A stretch of 64,000 nt of DNA from Semisulcospira habei. Its lineage: Eukaryota > Mollusca > Gastropoda > Semisulcospiridae. Shown here piece after piece: positions 21,470-35,933 of this stretch. The translations under genes were made by a program, and so were the position numbers. A model generated the notes under the pieces. It was not told where the DNA came from, did not search any database, and saw only the letters and a list, made by a program, of their open reading frames with translations. Each line of letters starts with the position of its first letter. The stretch's first letter is position 1. The stretch is taken from contig BTPG01000007.1 of the NCBI GenBank assembly GCA_036245525.1, positions 121,744,172-121,808,171 on the forward strand, read 5' to 3'.

Positions 21470-22708
21470 GCAGAAGTTTAATTTTCTGCAACATGTCATG
21501 TCGCAAGACCCTTTCATAGCTACTCTTGGCTACAGAAAGAATGAAGCGAGTTCAGTTCACTTCTGTCTTTAAATTGCGGAGAGATGTATAAAGTTGATGA
21601 CGGAAATGAATAAGTACACTTAAAGTGCAGTTAACCGGAATAAGTAACTTGGAAACCAATAAGTAAATGTAAAATGTTTTAATTTTAAAATAATGAACAG
21701 TCAAACCTGTATAGGGCAACCACCCCAATGAGTATATCGGCACAAAAAAGGTAATCAAATGTGACGATATTTTCACCTGCATCTGCTGTTATGTAATATT
21801 TTTTTTCACCTGCGGATTAATGGATTGATGGTTTGGAAAATATTTGAAGAATGCTGTTGAATGGCTTTGTTACACAATTGCTTAAAAGTATAATTTGTTT
21901 TCATGAATAAAATCGTGCAGAGTTAATTGTTTGTGATTGTGTATGCATAACATGTGTGACGTTATTGGTTTATGTCTAGATAATAACCATATAAATGCAG
22001 ACTTGTACAGATCGACACATACACACGCATGCATGAGAGTACTTGCTCTATGACGCACTAGCAAATCCAGACAAATGTTTTAAACAGCAAAAACGCCTTC
22101 AGTGCAGTGCTTTTTATTTGGTCACAACTTGAGACGATAATTAAAAGTCACTTTTTCTCGGTGTAAAAAAGCAGAAAAAAAGATATATGCATGCCAAGGT
22201 AACTTATATATGCATACAATACGTTAATCACAGGTTTACATCATTTGCGCGATTTAACAAAACCAGGGAACATTTGAAAATGTAGGTATAGTGTCGACAA
22301 AACGATGTCATTTTCACACACGTTTTTGGAGTAACCACGGACAAGGCCTGGGGTTGGTTGGTTTGCTTTTTTTTTTTTTTTTTTTTTTGCGATTGCGAGG
22401 GAGGGCTCTACATACAGCGCGCGGAGGCTGAATACGGTTTTCATAATCCAGCCGTGTGCATGCAGCCACCGATACTGTCAATAGTACCAGTGGCTGCATG
22501 CACACAGGGAGATAGAAATGACAAGTGTTATTTTTTGAGGGTGCAATGGAATCGTCGAATGCCTTTGATCGTTTTCTGATCAAACTGTACGATAAATTAT
22601 TCAGTGGATTTCTTTGTCGAGCTGTATTTCTGCACATTGCATGGATTTAACACACCGAGTCGAAGCCGCCAATCCTACATTTGCTGATACCATTACGTGA
22701 CAGTTCAC

Positions 22709-22812
22709 GAGACATGTCGACCATGAAAGTTCAAGGGTGGAGCGAGAATTGTTTGTTTCCTCCAGGCGGCCAAGCAATTCTGGATCCACCAATGAACTAC
22801 CATGGTCTATTC
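22709..22812. repeat. Family I foldback, degraded
   Basis: TCGACCATGAAAGTTCAAGG on the left and GAACTACCATGGTCTATTC on the right. The core has many substitutions. Confidence 0.6.
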
Positions 22813-22859
22813 ATATTTTGTTGTAACGCCCCTTGAAAGTCTTTGTCTCTGTGGGGCCG

Positions 22860-23040
22860 TTAACCCATTACATCCTGAAGCTGATTTTTTTTAATCGCTT
22901 GTCCTATGCCGAAGACTACCGTAGGAGATAGACCAACTGTTTTAGTTCAAGGGTGGTGCCAGAGTAGCTTGGCGCCTCAAGCGCCAAGCTATTCTGGCAC
23001 CACCCTTGAACTATCGGTCAAATTTATGTCAAGCAATGGG
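22860..23040. repeat. Family I foldback, subfamily c
   Basis: It starts TTAACCCATTACATCCTGA. The hairpin arms are TTCAAGGGTGGTGCCAGAGT and the complement before CTATCGGTC. It lies about 100 bp beyond the stop codon of the BRICHOS gene. The right end is uncertain. Confidence 0.7.
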
Positions 23041-23139
23041 TGTATCAGCCGGATGCATACATAAACTGTGTAGTAAAACCAACTAACCAACCATATGTAT
23101 CTGTTGTGTGTCAACGCAGGACTGCATGAAAGTTAGCCT

Positions 23140-23336
23140 TTAACAGCCGATTTTCTTTATAATGGTTTCGCATTTCTCCGTAGTGGAACACTTGTTTTCG
23201 TGGCGCAAGCACTTGTTTCTGCGGAAGAGCCAGCCATACTTGACGCAAACCTCCTGGCAACAGCAGAGAACATTCTGACACACGTGGGAGGTCTCCTCAA
23301 CGCATCTCTTCTTGCGGTTCTGCACTTGGCTGGCTT
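23140..23336 (-). CDS. BRICHOS gene, exon 6: furin site and ten-cysteine peptide
   Basis: Acceptor TGTTCGATCCAG, phase 1. It encodes EASQVQN, RKKR, then the peptide with cysteine pattern C-x7-C-x4-CCC-x3-C-x11-C-x6-C-x5-C-x8-C, ending IGC and TAA. By my count the peptide has nine Lys/Arg against six Glu, so it is mildly basic. The pattern does not match the defensin or big-defensin spacing that I know. Confidence 0.85.
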
Positions 23337-26300
23337 CTGGATCGAACAGATTGTGGAAGAGGGAACACAAGTAAGTGATAACAAAATAATTATTATGTCC
23401 TTAGGATGATACAACATTAACAATCCAGTAAGCAAAGGTCCTCCGCCGACCCACGTCGGCTGCAGAGGGCCCGCGGCGCACGACTGTGCGCGGGCCCACT
23501 GCGGCCATCGTGGGCCAGCACAACTTGAAGATGTTTTGCTACTGCGAGGAATAAATAGTTGAATATATACATTTGTTTGTTATAAGACAGGGGCGGATCA
23601 GTTAACTCGGGAGGGGGGGGGGGAGGGTGTTAACAACTTTTTTTTTGGGAGCTTCAATTACAGGGACACGATGATAGTAGTTTTGATTAATACAAATGAG
23701 TCCGCTGCGCCACCGCCGCGTGCGCGCCAACGCCTAATGAGCTCAAGACCGTATTCTGCATTGGTCAAAGCTACTATCATCGGGCCCCTATGCCTTCAAC
23801 CTCGTACAATATGCCTTCCCGACGCTACACCTTCCAGTGGCCGAAAAATCCAAACTAAACAACAGGGGGGGGGGGGGGGGGGTAACTTTTTATAGCATTT
23901 TAAACAATTTGGGGTTTCCGGGTACCCCAGATCCGCCCCTGCACAAAAGAGGTGCAATTTTCCCTGTGCACAACATACAACAATAAATTAGCTCTTTTTT
24001 AAGACAAAAAAAAAAAAAGTTGCATGCTAACACCATCATCAGGGTTGTCGAGGGGGGGGGGGGGGTCCGCCGGGAAGCCCTAGGCCATTCCCCCAACCCC
24101 AGATCCGCCCCTGAAACATGTCTACTTACCGGCGGCGGGCACCAGCTGTACAATGCGAAGGCCTCCACAGAACTCGGCAAGCTCAGCGGACAGGTCAGAG
24201 GCGCTCAGTTCACTCCCTGTGCTGTACGCACGGGCAGCTGACACAGTCTCGTTCGGCTGTAATCAGTTAATCAAAACAATCAATCAATCACGCCAACAAT
24301 CAGCTAATATGTCGATCAAGCAACCAGGCAATCGCTGGCTCGCTCACTCGCTCGCTCCTTTGACTCACTCACTCGGCATTAGCTCGATCAATCCGTCAAC
24401 AGTCAGGCAGTCAATTGTCAGAGAAACAGCTAGAGTGACGACCAATTTTCAACCAACGTAGGATAACCTGACAGAAATATCAACGACTTAATTGCGGTAC
24501 TGATGTAATATAACAACCACCACTGATCATCACTCAGTGTCGTCGTTGTCGTGTATGTTTGGAAGGCATCATTTGTCGTTATCGTCGTCAACAGATACCA
24601 ACTTTAACAGCTCAGCACAAAATAACGCCTTAACTCATTCTACCCCAACACCGAAATCCCCAAATGTTGCCGTTGTTCTCTGAAGACTGCATTGCAGTGA
24701 AGGACACAGATCGACCATGATAGTTCAAGGGTGATGCCAGAATAGCTTGGCGCCCATAGGCGCCAAGCTATTCTGGCATCACACTTGAACTATCATGGTC
24801 GATCTTTATCTTGCTGTGGTGTGTCTGGGGTAGAATGGGTTAAATATGAACACGGATATAAATAGATCCCACCAGAGGCAAACAGTCACACGGATTGTCT
24901 CTCTCGGTCCGCTGCCGCTGACCCGCGGCAGCGAACCGAGGGAGACAACCAGTGTGGAGACACGTTAGAACTTTGGGACCCCTCCTCCCTCATCTCCAAC
25001 CCCTTCCCCTTATCTTTCCGTACGCGGGGGGTCAACAAGCATCTATAACGTTTGCAGTTTGGTGGTATTTGAACTCAGCCACCAAGCGTTCACAAAATGT
25101 AAGCAATAATTTTTTAGTTAAAACTCATTCTACCCCAAGACCGAAATCCCCAAAATTTGAAGTCGTCCTCTGAAGACTGCGTTGCAGTGCAGGACACAGA
25201 TCGACCATGATAGTTCAAGGGTGATGCCAGAATAGCTTGGCGCCCATAGGCGCCAAGCTATTCTGGCATCACCCTTGAACTATCATGGTCGATCTTTATC
25301 TTGCTGTGGTGTGTCTGGGGTAGAATGAGTTAATTAAATATAAATCAACGTACGTTGACCCACTCAACGCCATGTTTGCATCTCTGATAATGGCTTCTCG
25401 TCTCTCCTTCAGAGATGTTTCGGACATAGCACACGTCCGGTTGGCTGGACAGTATAAGTCCGCTTTTCCTCTGTAAACACACAACAAGAAATATGTTTCA
25501 GTGAAAAAGGTTCGTTTCTGTGTGACGCAAGGCTATACCACGAATAAAGTAGTTATCTTTGTAGACAACGAACACTGTTAGAAGGGGTACTAGATATACA
25601 CCAGCGCGCTATTAATTTTAACTCTTAAACTCCCAGAACTAAATGACTTTCATTCTATCGTATGAAAGTCATTTAGTTCTAGGAGGTTAAGAGTTAAACG
25701 ATATCTTTTTCGTGTGCCTGTTACTCCTGAATGAATGAACACAGCTTAAATAAATCATATCATCACAAGCGTCCCAGTAGCCCTTTTGTTGACAGAAATT
25801 TCTTAATAGGGACGGCACGCGCCGCCTCCCATCTGGTTTCACTGAATGCCGGGCCGGAGAGGGGTGGGTTGGGGGTTGGGCGGCCGTAGGTCAACACTGA
25901 CCTGTACTGAAACACAACCAGAGCAGGGCAAATGCACTGACCCAGATCTTTAGTTCACGGCTGCAAAGTCTGGTAACTACTGACTCTGAGACATTCGTCT
26001 CCCAAGCGTAAAACTCAGCCTTTTCACGTCGGTAATGCCGACTACTGGCTCCATTGCTAACGACGCAGTCGGCCATCTTTGTTTTTAACTCTCGTCAAAT
26101 GCTTTTCTTTTTATAACGTTTCTTGTGGGTTTTTTTTTATCTATCGCCTATTTCATTCAAAATGTGATTTTGCAAAATAAACAAAAAGTGATAAAATTTC
26201 ATTTAAAAATGGACAGCAATTAATGAAATAGTTTTTGTTTTGAGTGTATTTTGGGCTGATGCTGCTTAGTTTCGGAGGGCACTGACGTGGAAATTAGCAA

Positions 26301-26775
26301 AGTCGTCTCTGGTACACTCTAACTAGGGAACAGAACTAAATGGAATGTGCAGGGAGAATTTAATCACTGAAGATTTTGGAGTCCGGGAAGACTCATATAA
26401 CCCACCAACACGCACGCTGCAGTTCTGTACAGTTTCCCATCCTGCCCCCCCCCCCCCCCCCCTCTTTGCCTGAGAAGAAATAGATTCACATTAGCCCCTA
26501 CCAGTCACAGGGGCTCGTGAGATCCTGTCCTGTATGCCAAACGTAATCCACCCCAGATGTTCCTATGAATGTGGACGCGGTCAGTGTCCAGTAGTGATAG
26601 CCACACAGCCCCACATGTGGCCCTCATTGCTGGAAACCGATCTGCATCGGATGTTTATACTAACAGAGTGAACTGAGGGACTAAAAGCCCTAAGCATGAA
26701 ATAGAAGGATAGGTGATTTTAATTGTAGCACAGTCTATCCCCTCTTTATTCCATTGGACTGAATGTGTGTGTGTT

Positions 26776-26826
<51 letters not shown>

Positions 26827-26849
26827 CCAAGCCGTAATTTTCACACACG

Positions 26850-26932
<83 letters not shown>

Positions 26933-29531
26933 TCAGTGCATTCTACATTTTTATGTTCAGCCCTTTTGGCCACGGTATACAGTGCCGTTTTCGTACTGTC
27001 CAGTCTCTTAGCTATAGTCAGTCCCAGGCATCCCTTAATATTTCAAGGATCCCCTAAAAACACTACCGCCCACCAGCTGCACATTTGCCATGCACAAAAT
27101 AACAACAACAACAAAAACCTGCACATTGACAGTCTCATTTCTTGGTTATGAACCCGATTCCTTACCAACCCCACACCCAAGCACAGCTGAAAGCAGCGTG
27201 CATTTGTCTCCAAAATCAGATTTTTATATAATGACTCGTGTGAACAAAGTAATGACTGACCTGTGTAAATAAATAGATGAATAATATTGTTTGTTCGTGT
27301 CAGTGCTTGTTTGTTGTTGGGTTTGTTTGTTTGTTTTTCTCGGTGCCACATGCTTATAAAAAATTAGCCAGGCTTTTCTGTGGTGCATTTTCCGTATTTC
27401 ATGTTCAATCGCTCCCATTTTCATACCCATGCTGCGCGGCTGTACTATTTCTGTTGATATCTGTAAACATATGATATAAATGCAAACGTTTTTCATTGGG
27501 ACTTGAAAGTGTTTTTGCATGATTCTGCAGGAACAATATAAGGTTGGGAAGGGATACTGATATGGTCCTAAAACTGTGCCGTCATTTTAGGTGGTTCAGT
27601 TATCCGGTAAAGTAATTGTGTGTTGTAGTGTGAAGTGAGTCACATAAATGCCACTAGTCTAAGAGTAATGTGGCTGAATGATAGTGGTTGTGCAATGATA
27701 TTGTGTCTGTGGGTGTGTTCAGGTTGATTCTGGCTTTAGCAACAAAAAGAAAACAAACAACAACAACAAAAAAACTGAACCCCAGAGTATGGTACTTCGG
27801 AAATGCCAAGAAGCTGGAGTACACTGAACATAATAAACTGGACTGACAGGGTTTGGCACTAGACGTGGAACTTTTTTCAAACAAAAACTAAGCAACACAA
27901 CTTGCAGGGTCTTTCAAAGTACTTTATGAGAATAGTGTCATAAATGTGTTCAGAGTTTGGGTGAAAACTGTGCGAGAAAAATACTGAGGTAGATAGCTTT
28001 TACAGTTGGTCTTGCTGATACTGACGCGGTAAACTTGGTCATTAGGGTTTCTGTTAAATCTAGTGTTTACAATGTTTTATGTATGTTCATCGGATGCAGT
28101 TGCATGACCTGAACGTTTTGATGCAAGCTAAGTCTAGGTGTTGTGAATGGGAGGAAAATTATTGAATTAAAAAGGTGACCTGAAATTTTTTTGGAAAAAA
28201 AATTATTTAAAAAAAATATATAAAGTATTTACACCTGCTTTTTAAAGATATCGATAAAAATAGTACAGCCGCAGTATGGGTATGAAAATGGGAGAGATTG
28301 AACATAAAATACGGACACGAGAGCCGATAATGTGCTTTTCCCGCGATTTTTTTCAAGGGCGATAACACATGTTTAAATTGGAATACAAAAGTTGTATTTG
28401 CATTTCTGGACTCAGTACCACATGGGCTATCAAATGGCACCATAAAAAAAAAAATGACCAAAAATGTGCCTTACATATCACGTTAGGGTTATAACCCTAG
28501 CTACAATCTAACACTAAAAATAATGGTAACCCTAACCAAACTTTGGCCCTTAGGGTTTCTATCAAATATAGGGCTAACAATGTTTTAAATATGTCCATCG
28601 GATGCAGTTTCATCAGCTGCTTAAAATGATGTTGAAAACAGCCAGATCGCATGGAAACTGTACAACTTAAATACATTTCCCTCTGCAAGTCATAATATAT
28701 AGTGAGAAAATTCATGCTATGAAGAAAATTTTTCAGTTTCAGCGTTTTCCGTCAATTTTCTTATTCAGATATATACAAAATCTCCTCACAAACCATGGTG
28801 TCAAACAAGCACAAGTGAAAAACATTTGGTTAATTTTTTATAATTTTTTTAGTGATTTTTGGACTTAGAATAATTTTCAAATTTTGCACACTGAAATTTT
28901 TTTATTTTTCATGTGATGGACTTGAAAATTGGTGAGCATCTTTCATGTGACTGACTGATTTAAACGATCATCAAAACAGGGAAATTGGACGGAAACTGTA
29001 GAAGTAAGATGTCTTTTCATATCCAAGTCATAATATATAGTGGTGTATTTTGTCCTAATAAGAAAATTTTTTAGTTTCTGCGTTTTGAGTCAGTTTTCTT
29101 TATTAGAAATATACCGCAAGATCTCACAAACCATGATTCTAAATAGCGCATCTTTTTTAAGATTAGTTTTTTTTTATTTTATTTTTTTAGTGACATTTGG
29201 TATAATCAGTCATATTTATACACCCCCACCCGGGTCTGCCCTGGGGGACTTGGGTGGGGTTAGGTATTTTTTAGTTCCCAGGGTCACCCTGGTCAGCCCC
29301 ACAGGGTGGGTTTTTCTCTATTCTGGGGCATATGTTTCTGTCTACCCTTTGTCCATTCACCTGTATTTGCCTTTTTAAAACTCTCCCTACTGTCTGCACT
29401 GCCTGTAGCTCTTGATATTGGATGTGTGTTGCTAAATGGTCTTGGCTTTATTTAGGCCCCATGTGTTATAAATATACCGCAAGATCTCACAAACCATGAT
29501 TCTAAATAGCGCATCTTTTTTTTTTAAGATT

Positions 29532-29564
<33 letters not shown>

Positions 29565-30561
29565 TGACATTTGGTATAATCAGTCATATTTATACACCCC
29601 CACCCGGGTCTGCCCTGGGGGACTTGGGTGGGGTTAGGTATTTTTTAGTTCCCAGGGTCACCCTGGTCAGCCCCACAGGGTGGGTTTTTCTCTATTCTGG
29701 GGCATATGTTTCTGTCTACCCTTTGTCCATTCACCTGTATTTGCCTTTTTAAAACTCTCCCTACTGTCTGCACTGCCTGTAGCTCTTGATATTGGATGTG
29801 TGTTGCTAAATGGTCTTGGCTTTATTTAGGCCCCATGTGTTAGGTTTATTTAATGTGTTTGACCGGCTGGCGACATACATTCAATGTTCTGTTTAGTTGT
29901 TTTTTTTTCACAAGCAGTGCAGGCACGTCCTGAGAAAGCCTTGTTGCTGTCGGGACGTTAAGCAATGTACAATCAATCATATTTATACACTTATACCTTA
30001 GGGTTTCTATCAAATATAGGGTTAGCAACCGTCGGGGGTTCTTTCTCCGGGTACTCCGGCTCTTCCTCCCCCTCCACTTTGGTATCAGTTTCAGCCAACT
30101 TAATAAAATTTCAAATACAAAACGATTTCCAAATACCGTGTAGCTCGCTTGAGCTTGCCCTTAGCACCACGTGAATGTTCTGTGTTTACGTACAGTGTGT
30201 GAGTGAATGCGTGTGATTCACGTGAGCGTGCTTGTTGGGTTCAGTTCGCGGCTACATTCTGCGCATTGAGTTATATTATAAATATGAGAAATGCGCCATA
30301 TAAATGCTATGCATTATTATTATTATTAACCCTTATCAATCGGAATACACCAGTGTGTGAAATAAGTTTCACTTAAATTATTCAAGGGAAGTGCCAGAAT
30401 ACTTTGGCGCCAAGCTATTCTGGCACCACCCTTTAACTAAAGCCATTGGTCTACTGACATCCTTAGCTGTAAGTACTATATGTAATCCTATGTAATTTGT
30501 GTTAATGTGAAATCGTGTTTATTGCCTTTATGTTTAGACCACAATAGTTACTAAGGCATAC

Positions 30562-30642
<81 letters not shown>

Positions 30643-33600
30643 ACGTGAGTAGCTTAATTATATTTTAATGTGTTTAATGTTCTTCCTTTAATGTTGCGCG
30701 GCACCGCAACGATTTCCTAATGTATTGTTACATATAGCAATAAAGTTCTATCATCATCATCTATCATCATCATCATCATATAATGTAGCTTGAATATGGC
30801 AGTCAGGTCAACTGAAGCTTTTAGCATCAGTCTGATATGGGTCAATATAGTCTTAACACACACAGTTAACCCATATCCTACTGAGGCTAAAAGCTTCAAA
30901 TTTGTGCACTGCCATATGCAAGCTACATTATAGTATTTACAGATAAGGATATAGACCAATGGCTTTAGTTCAAGGGTGGTGCCAGAATAGCTTGGCGCCT
31001 AGAGGCACCAAGCTATTCTGGCACCACCCTTGAACTATTTTAGTCAAACTTATTTCACACAGTGGTGTATTCCGAATGATAAGGGTTAAGACCTAGCGGG
31101 AAGGGGTGTACAACTTGTAAAGTGTCCATCTCAGTGATTTTGCATTGGTCACCATCATTTTAATCAGTCGCCCGTCACTTAAAACATGCTCAGCACCACT
31201 GAAGTCTCAAGTGCCAAACTAAAGCGGCTGGGAAATGTGCTCAGTAAGTTCCAAAATCACATAGGAAAGAGCATCTTACTTCTACAGTTTCCATCAGATT
31301 TTGCATTTGTAAGCATACTTTTAATCAGTCAGTCACGTGAAAGATGCTCACCAATTTTAAGTGAATCACATGAAAAATAAAGAAAACCAGTTTCAGTGTA
31401 AAAATTTGGAAATCAACCTGAACACACCCACAGACACAATATCATTACACAGCCACTATCATTCAGCCACATTACTCTTAAAACAGTAACATTTATGTGA
31501 CTCCCTTCACCATACAACACACAATTACTGACTATATAACTGAAACCACCTGAAAATGACGGCACAGTTTTAGTATCACATATCCATTCCCAACCTTTTA
31601 CACCCGTATTATCTATTGTTCCTGCAGAATCATGCAAAAACACTCTCAAGTCCCAAGGCCAAAAACGTTTGGATTTATATCAAGTATGACCTACCCTGAC
31701 AATAAGTAAAAAAAAAAAAAAAAAAAAACCACCTCAAGGATGGCGTGCATTAAGTAAGACCACAGAAGTAAAAAATTCCCTCATGGTCTCTGGCTGTATG
31801 GCCTTACTAGGAAAATATTACTAGGAAAATAAAATATTATGATCATGATCTACGAGTGTGATTGAGTGGCTGCAAGTTGCACCATAGGTGAATTTCCTGT
31901 ACATAAAGTCTTTCGAACAATAAATTAAATTAGCTGCTTTATTGATTTATCCCAATAGGTGAGGTAGCAGGGATAATATTGGCAACCTAGAAACGTGTAC
32001 AACACATGCGGACCACTCTTTATTCTAGTCACACTGTGACCTGTGAACACGGCATCCATGCTTGCGCGTAACAGCTCTTCCCCTCCCCGGGCGTTATAAG
32101 TTTGAGCATGTGTTCAGTCTTATGCTAAAACCTGACTTTGTCCGCTCTGAGAAGAACTGCGCAGTTCGTTTGCGGCAGCAGGTTCTCAGTAGCCTTTGTA
32201 AATGCAGGGGCAAATGTACATATATGCTAGGACTAGAAGCGGTATATTGGCCTGTCTCCTGCACGGTTTCAGTTTCAGCAAGCATACTGGCCTGCAATAC
32301 CAGCTTGGTGAAAATACATAGATTGTAATGAGTCTGTGCAAGTTTTGAAAACCTTCGGTGGTAAACCTCTCTCGTGATTTATACTATAGTGCTCCTCAGT
32401 TCCCGCATCAGAGTAGGGTTTGTCTAACGTGTAAACCCCGAGGCGGCCGGCGAATTTTCGCAAACGAATGCGGGCGCTTTTGTGTACGTTAGAAGCCTAG
32501 TTCCTGGCTTTAGGTTTCAAATGAATGGCCAAACAAACGCATACTTTGATTGTGCAGCATCAAATCTAACGCTCGTAGCACGTGAGGTCAACACAATACA
32601 CTCAAACAAAAGTAATTTATCAATAGCTGACCATTTAAAGCATTCTAAATAAAACATTTGATTTTAAACACTTCGAAACATTGCTACAAGTTTCCTGGCA
32701 ATATAGCAATAGATTATCAATTTCCACAGTATCACATAAAAAAAGAAAAACAACCGAAGAGAGTAAAACCAAGATGTCGGACCGCGTCGTTAGCAATGGA
32801 ATCAGCGATCGCTTTACCGACTTGAAAAGCTGAGAATTTTTACAAAGGAAGGCCTCAGAGTAAAAATAGACTGTACAGAGACCTCCGGAAAGGGTTGGGA
32901 ATTTGTTTACAGTACACATAAACACGCCGGCACGACCAGGGAGCGATAAAGCGGCAGCGGCGAGCTGTTAAAGCGGCCGAGGCGTTGACAGTTTCTGTCG
33001 TTATGTTGGGGTAAGAGGCAGTCTGGCACCAGATTCTAGCGAGGCCTTGTTTCGGCATGCCTAAACATCTGGGTCACGGACATTTGACACTGCTCTGGGT
33101 GTATCAATTTACAGGTCAGTGTTGGCCGGACAGGTCGTAGACCCACCCACCCCCACCGCCCCCCCTCCCACCCCCACCCCTGCCCGGCATTTAGTGAAAC
33201 CAGATGGGAGGCGGCGCGTGCCGTCCCTATTAAAATGTTGTCTGTCAACAAAAGGGCTACTGGGACGCTATATAGGAGCTTGTGATCAGTTGAAATAATT
33301 TTTAAAAAAAGAAGCATTTATATGGTCTGTGTTGCAATACGTGAAGAAAAATACTGCCGCTTGAGATCAGCTGTCTTTTAACTCCTTTACTGCCAGTGGG
33401 CAGAGACTGTGTTTTGGAATCATTTTAAATTTCATGTCAAATATCCTCCGGCTTCATTGAAAGAACATGAAAACAAAGCGGTTTCAGCAGAACGCATAGA
33501 TCTTCATGAGCTTTTTATCTGCGAATGCCCATTGCAGTTCATGTTTTCACGACAGTATAGGAGCTCAGTACTCCCCCCTCCCTCCCCCCCCATCCCGCCC

Positions 33601-35865
33601 CCCCCCCCCCCCCCCATCCCTTCCCGACGCTAGACCTTCCAGTAGCCGAAAAATCAAAACTAAACAACAAAGGGGACCTTTTCATAGCATTTTAAACAAT
33701 TTGTGTGACGCAAAGCTAAACCACTCAGATGTCCATACTCAGATAGATGAATGAATGACAGAGCCGGTGGCTGTATGCTCAAATAAATGAATGTTTGAAT
33801 GCTGCTAATGACTGTTATATATGTATGTACCCACTCCATATTTTTTCCCCTTCTTTGACACTATTGTACTGGTATATTGTACAACAAGCAAATTAATTAT
33901 TCATGAGCTTGCTCGATATACTCCCAAAGAACCTTGCGGCCCTGGCAAAGTTGTTGATGGATTCTCGAGCCAGGGTCTTACGAAATAAAACACAAAATAC
34001 TGTTCTGCTGCAACACTAATGCATCCTTTTCAACTATGACAACGTTAACACTTTGATTAATTTTAAACTTGCCGTTCTTCACCCATGCCGAAGATACGTT
34101 TTTCGTCCGTGTACGTGCCATCGCTGCTATCGTGTGTTTCGGCACTCGCATTGAACGTGAAAACCATTAAAAAGCGATAAAGACACTAAACTATAACTTA
34201 AAACCTTCATTGTTGTAGATATGTAACGCAAAACTCATAGAGTCGCAAAATGCAACATTTCAAGATAAAAATAAAAACCCACCGAAACTGTATTAGCGTA
34301 GGAGGTAGACGGAACAGCCAAACGCTCAAATCACGCAACACAGCTCCCTTGTGTCAATACTATTGTCCTCTACTTCACATAGCACTTATAGTGGAGTCAT
34401 GCTTTCTTGTTTGTTCGCTACTATTTTTTTTCTTTTTCAAGTTATTATCCCCATTGCTGCTATGGGTGTTTCGTTGCTAAATTTTGCTTATGATTTTAAC
34501 TGAATTAAAATCATTTTGTGAATATGCATATGTTTTGCTTCGGTGTGTATGATGAGTCTCCGTATGCAAACCTAAAATGATCGAACAGAGTGGAGGGCAC
34601 GAAGCGAAGGTAACGTTTTGTTTTGGACTGGGTACATACATTATATTGAGCAGCAATTTGCGAAAACAGACAGATGTGATTACTTGGCCCGATCAAACTG
34701 TCCTCGTCGTATGACTCGGACATTCTGATTCGGGTCTCGTAATCACATCTGCCTGTTCAGTATCGGCACTATATCAGTCAAGCAAAATGCTGCTCAATAT
34801 ATAATATAATATCAGAAATTAGCACACACCGCTCCAAAGTCTTTGAAAATGCTGCTGGTTGAGCCGTCAGATAGAGTTGTAGTGTCCTGTAGAAAATGAC
34901 ACTCCTCATCAGCAACCAGGGACACGTTGACTGAGCTTCCGTCCATCAGCACGGCGCTTCCCACCTAGTACACGACAACGACGAGATGAAATCACACATC
35001 ATTTCCGACAGTACTCCACACATAAACCCACTCCGTGAATACACCGGAAGTACACTTCATTTCAAATGAGACTACTACGCATCTCATTTGAACAGAAGTG
35101 AACATGCTTCGTACTCCCGGCCGAATGGTTCTTTCTGGGTAGTATTCCCACAAACGATGCGGGATTAAATAAACTTAACCCATTCAGCGCTGACACACTA
35201 CAGCAGGAGATGGGTCGACCATGATAATTCAAGGGTAGTGCCAGATTAGCTTGGCGCCTGTCGGCGCCAAATTAATCTGGCACAACTTTTAATTATCATG
35301 GTCGATCCATCTCCTGCAACTGATGCATAGGCTTTAGATGACGCCTCCAAAATTTGGAAAATACGGCCGTCGGGCTGAATGAGTTAAATAAACTTAATAG
35401 CATTGAATTTATCTTAAAAAAAAACAACAACAGTGCTCATGTTTTTTCACCAGTTAAATAGTAGTGGAAATATGTCCGTCTGCATGATGAAAAATAACCA
35501 TTTTTAAAAAAAATTGACATCTTTGGGTTTCGGTAGGTAATTTAGTCGCCATGATTCCTGCAGGAATCATCTCAACTAAAACCGCTACCGCCCCAAAGGG
35601 TTAATTTCGAAACTTTCCATACCGTAACGACTGGTTCTTGTGTTGACACCAGGGTCACTGAACACACCAACAGCAGCAGAGAGATCTGAAATGAACACTT
35701 AATGAATCAGACTAAGCACAGTGACGTTAAAATCTAAAGACACGAACCAGTTAAGATGTCACAACATGTATTATTAATAATTTCCTAGATTTAGCAGTTT
35801 AGTTTTAATGATGAGTCCAACAGTTCCTAGCGTGACGGATGCTGATAGTGTCCCGCGTGCGCGCA

Positions 35866-35933
<68 letters not shown>

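Larger units (their letters stand above)
18779..23139. other. Intergenic DNA between convergent genes
   Basis: The + strand PhnD-like gene and the - strand BRICHOS gene end towards each other here. No coding exon was recognised. The stretch holds one SINE and at least seven foldback elements, listed separately. Confidence 0.6.
25471..34829. other. Intron 3 of the BRICHOS gene (9.4 kb)
   Basis: No internal exon is needed, because exons 3 and 4 join in phase 0. The intron holds a GT/CA array pair, two SINE-A copies, one SINE-B copy, several foldbacks and two pairs of inverted dispersed repeats. One pair is 25768-25905 with 33110-33250; the other is 27540-29050 with 31200-31680. Confidence 0.7.

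Noticed and set aside
25891..26076. Open frame (-) beginning MADCVVSNG with a hydrophobic stretch WVSAFALLWLCF, as an alternative first exon of the BRICHOS gene
   Set aside because: The TATA-driven signal-peptide exons already supply a start, and exon 3 must join exon 4 in phase 0. The sequence resembles a dispersed repeat also found near 32770-32800.
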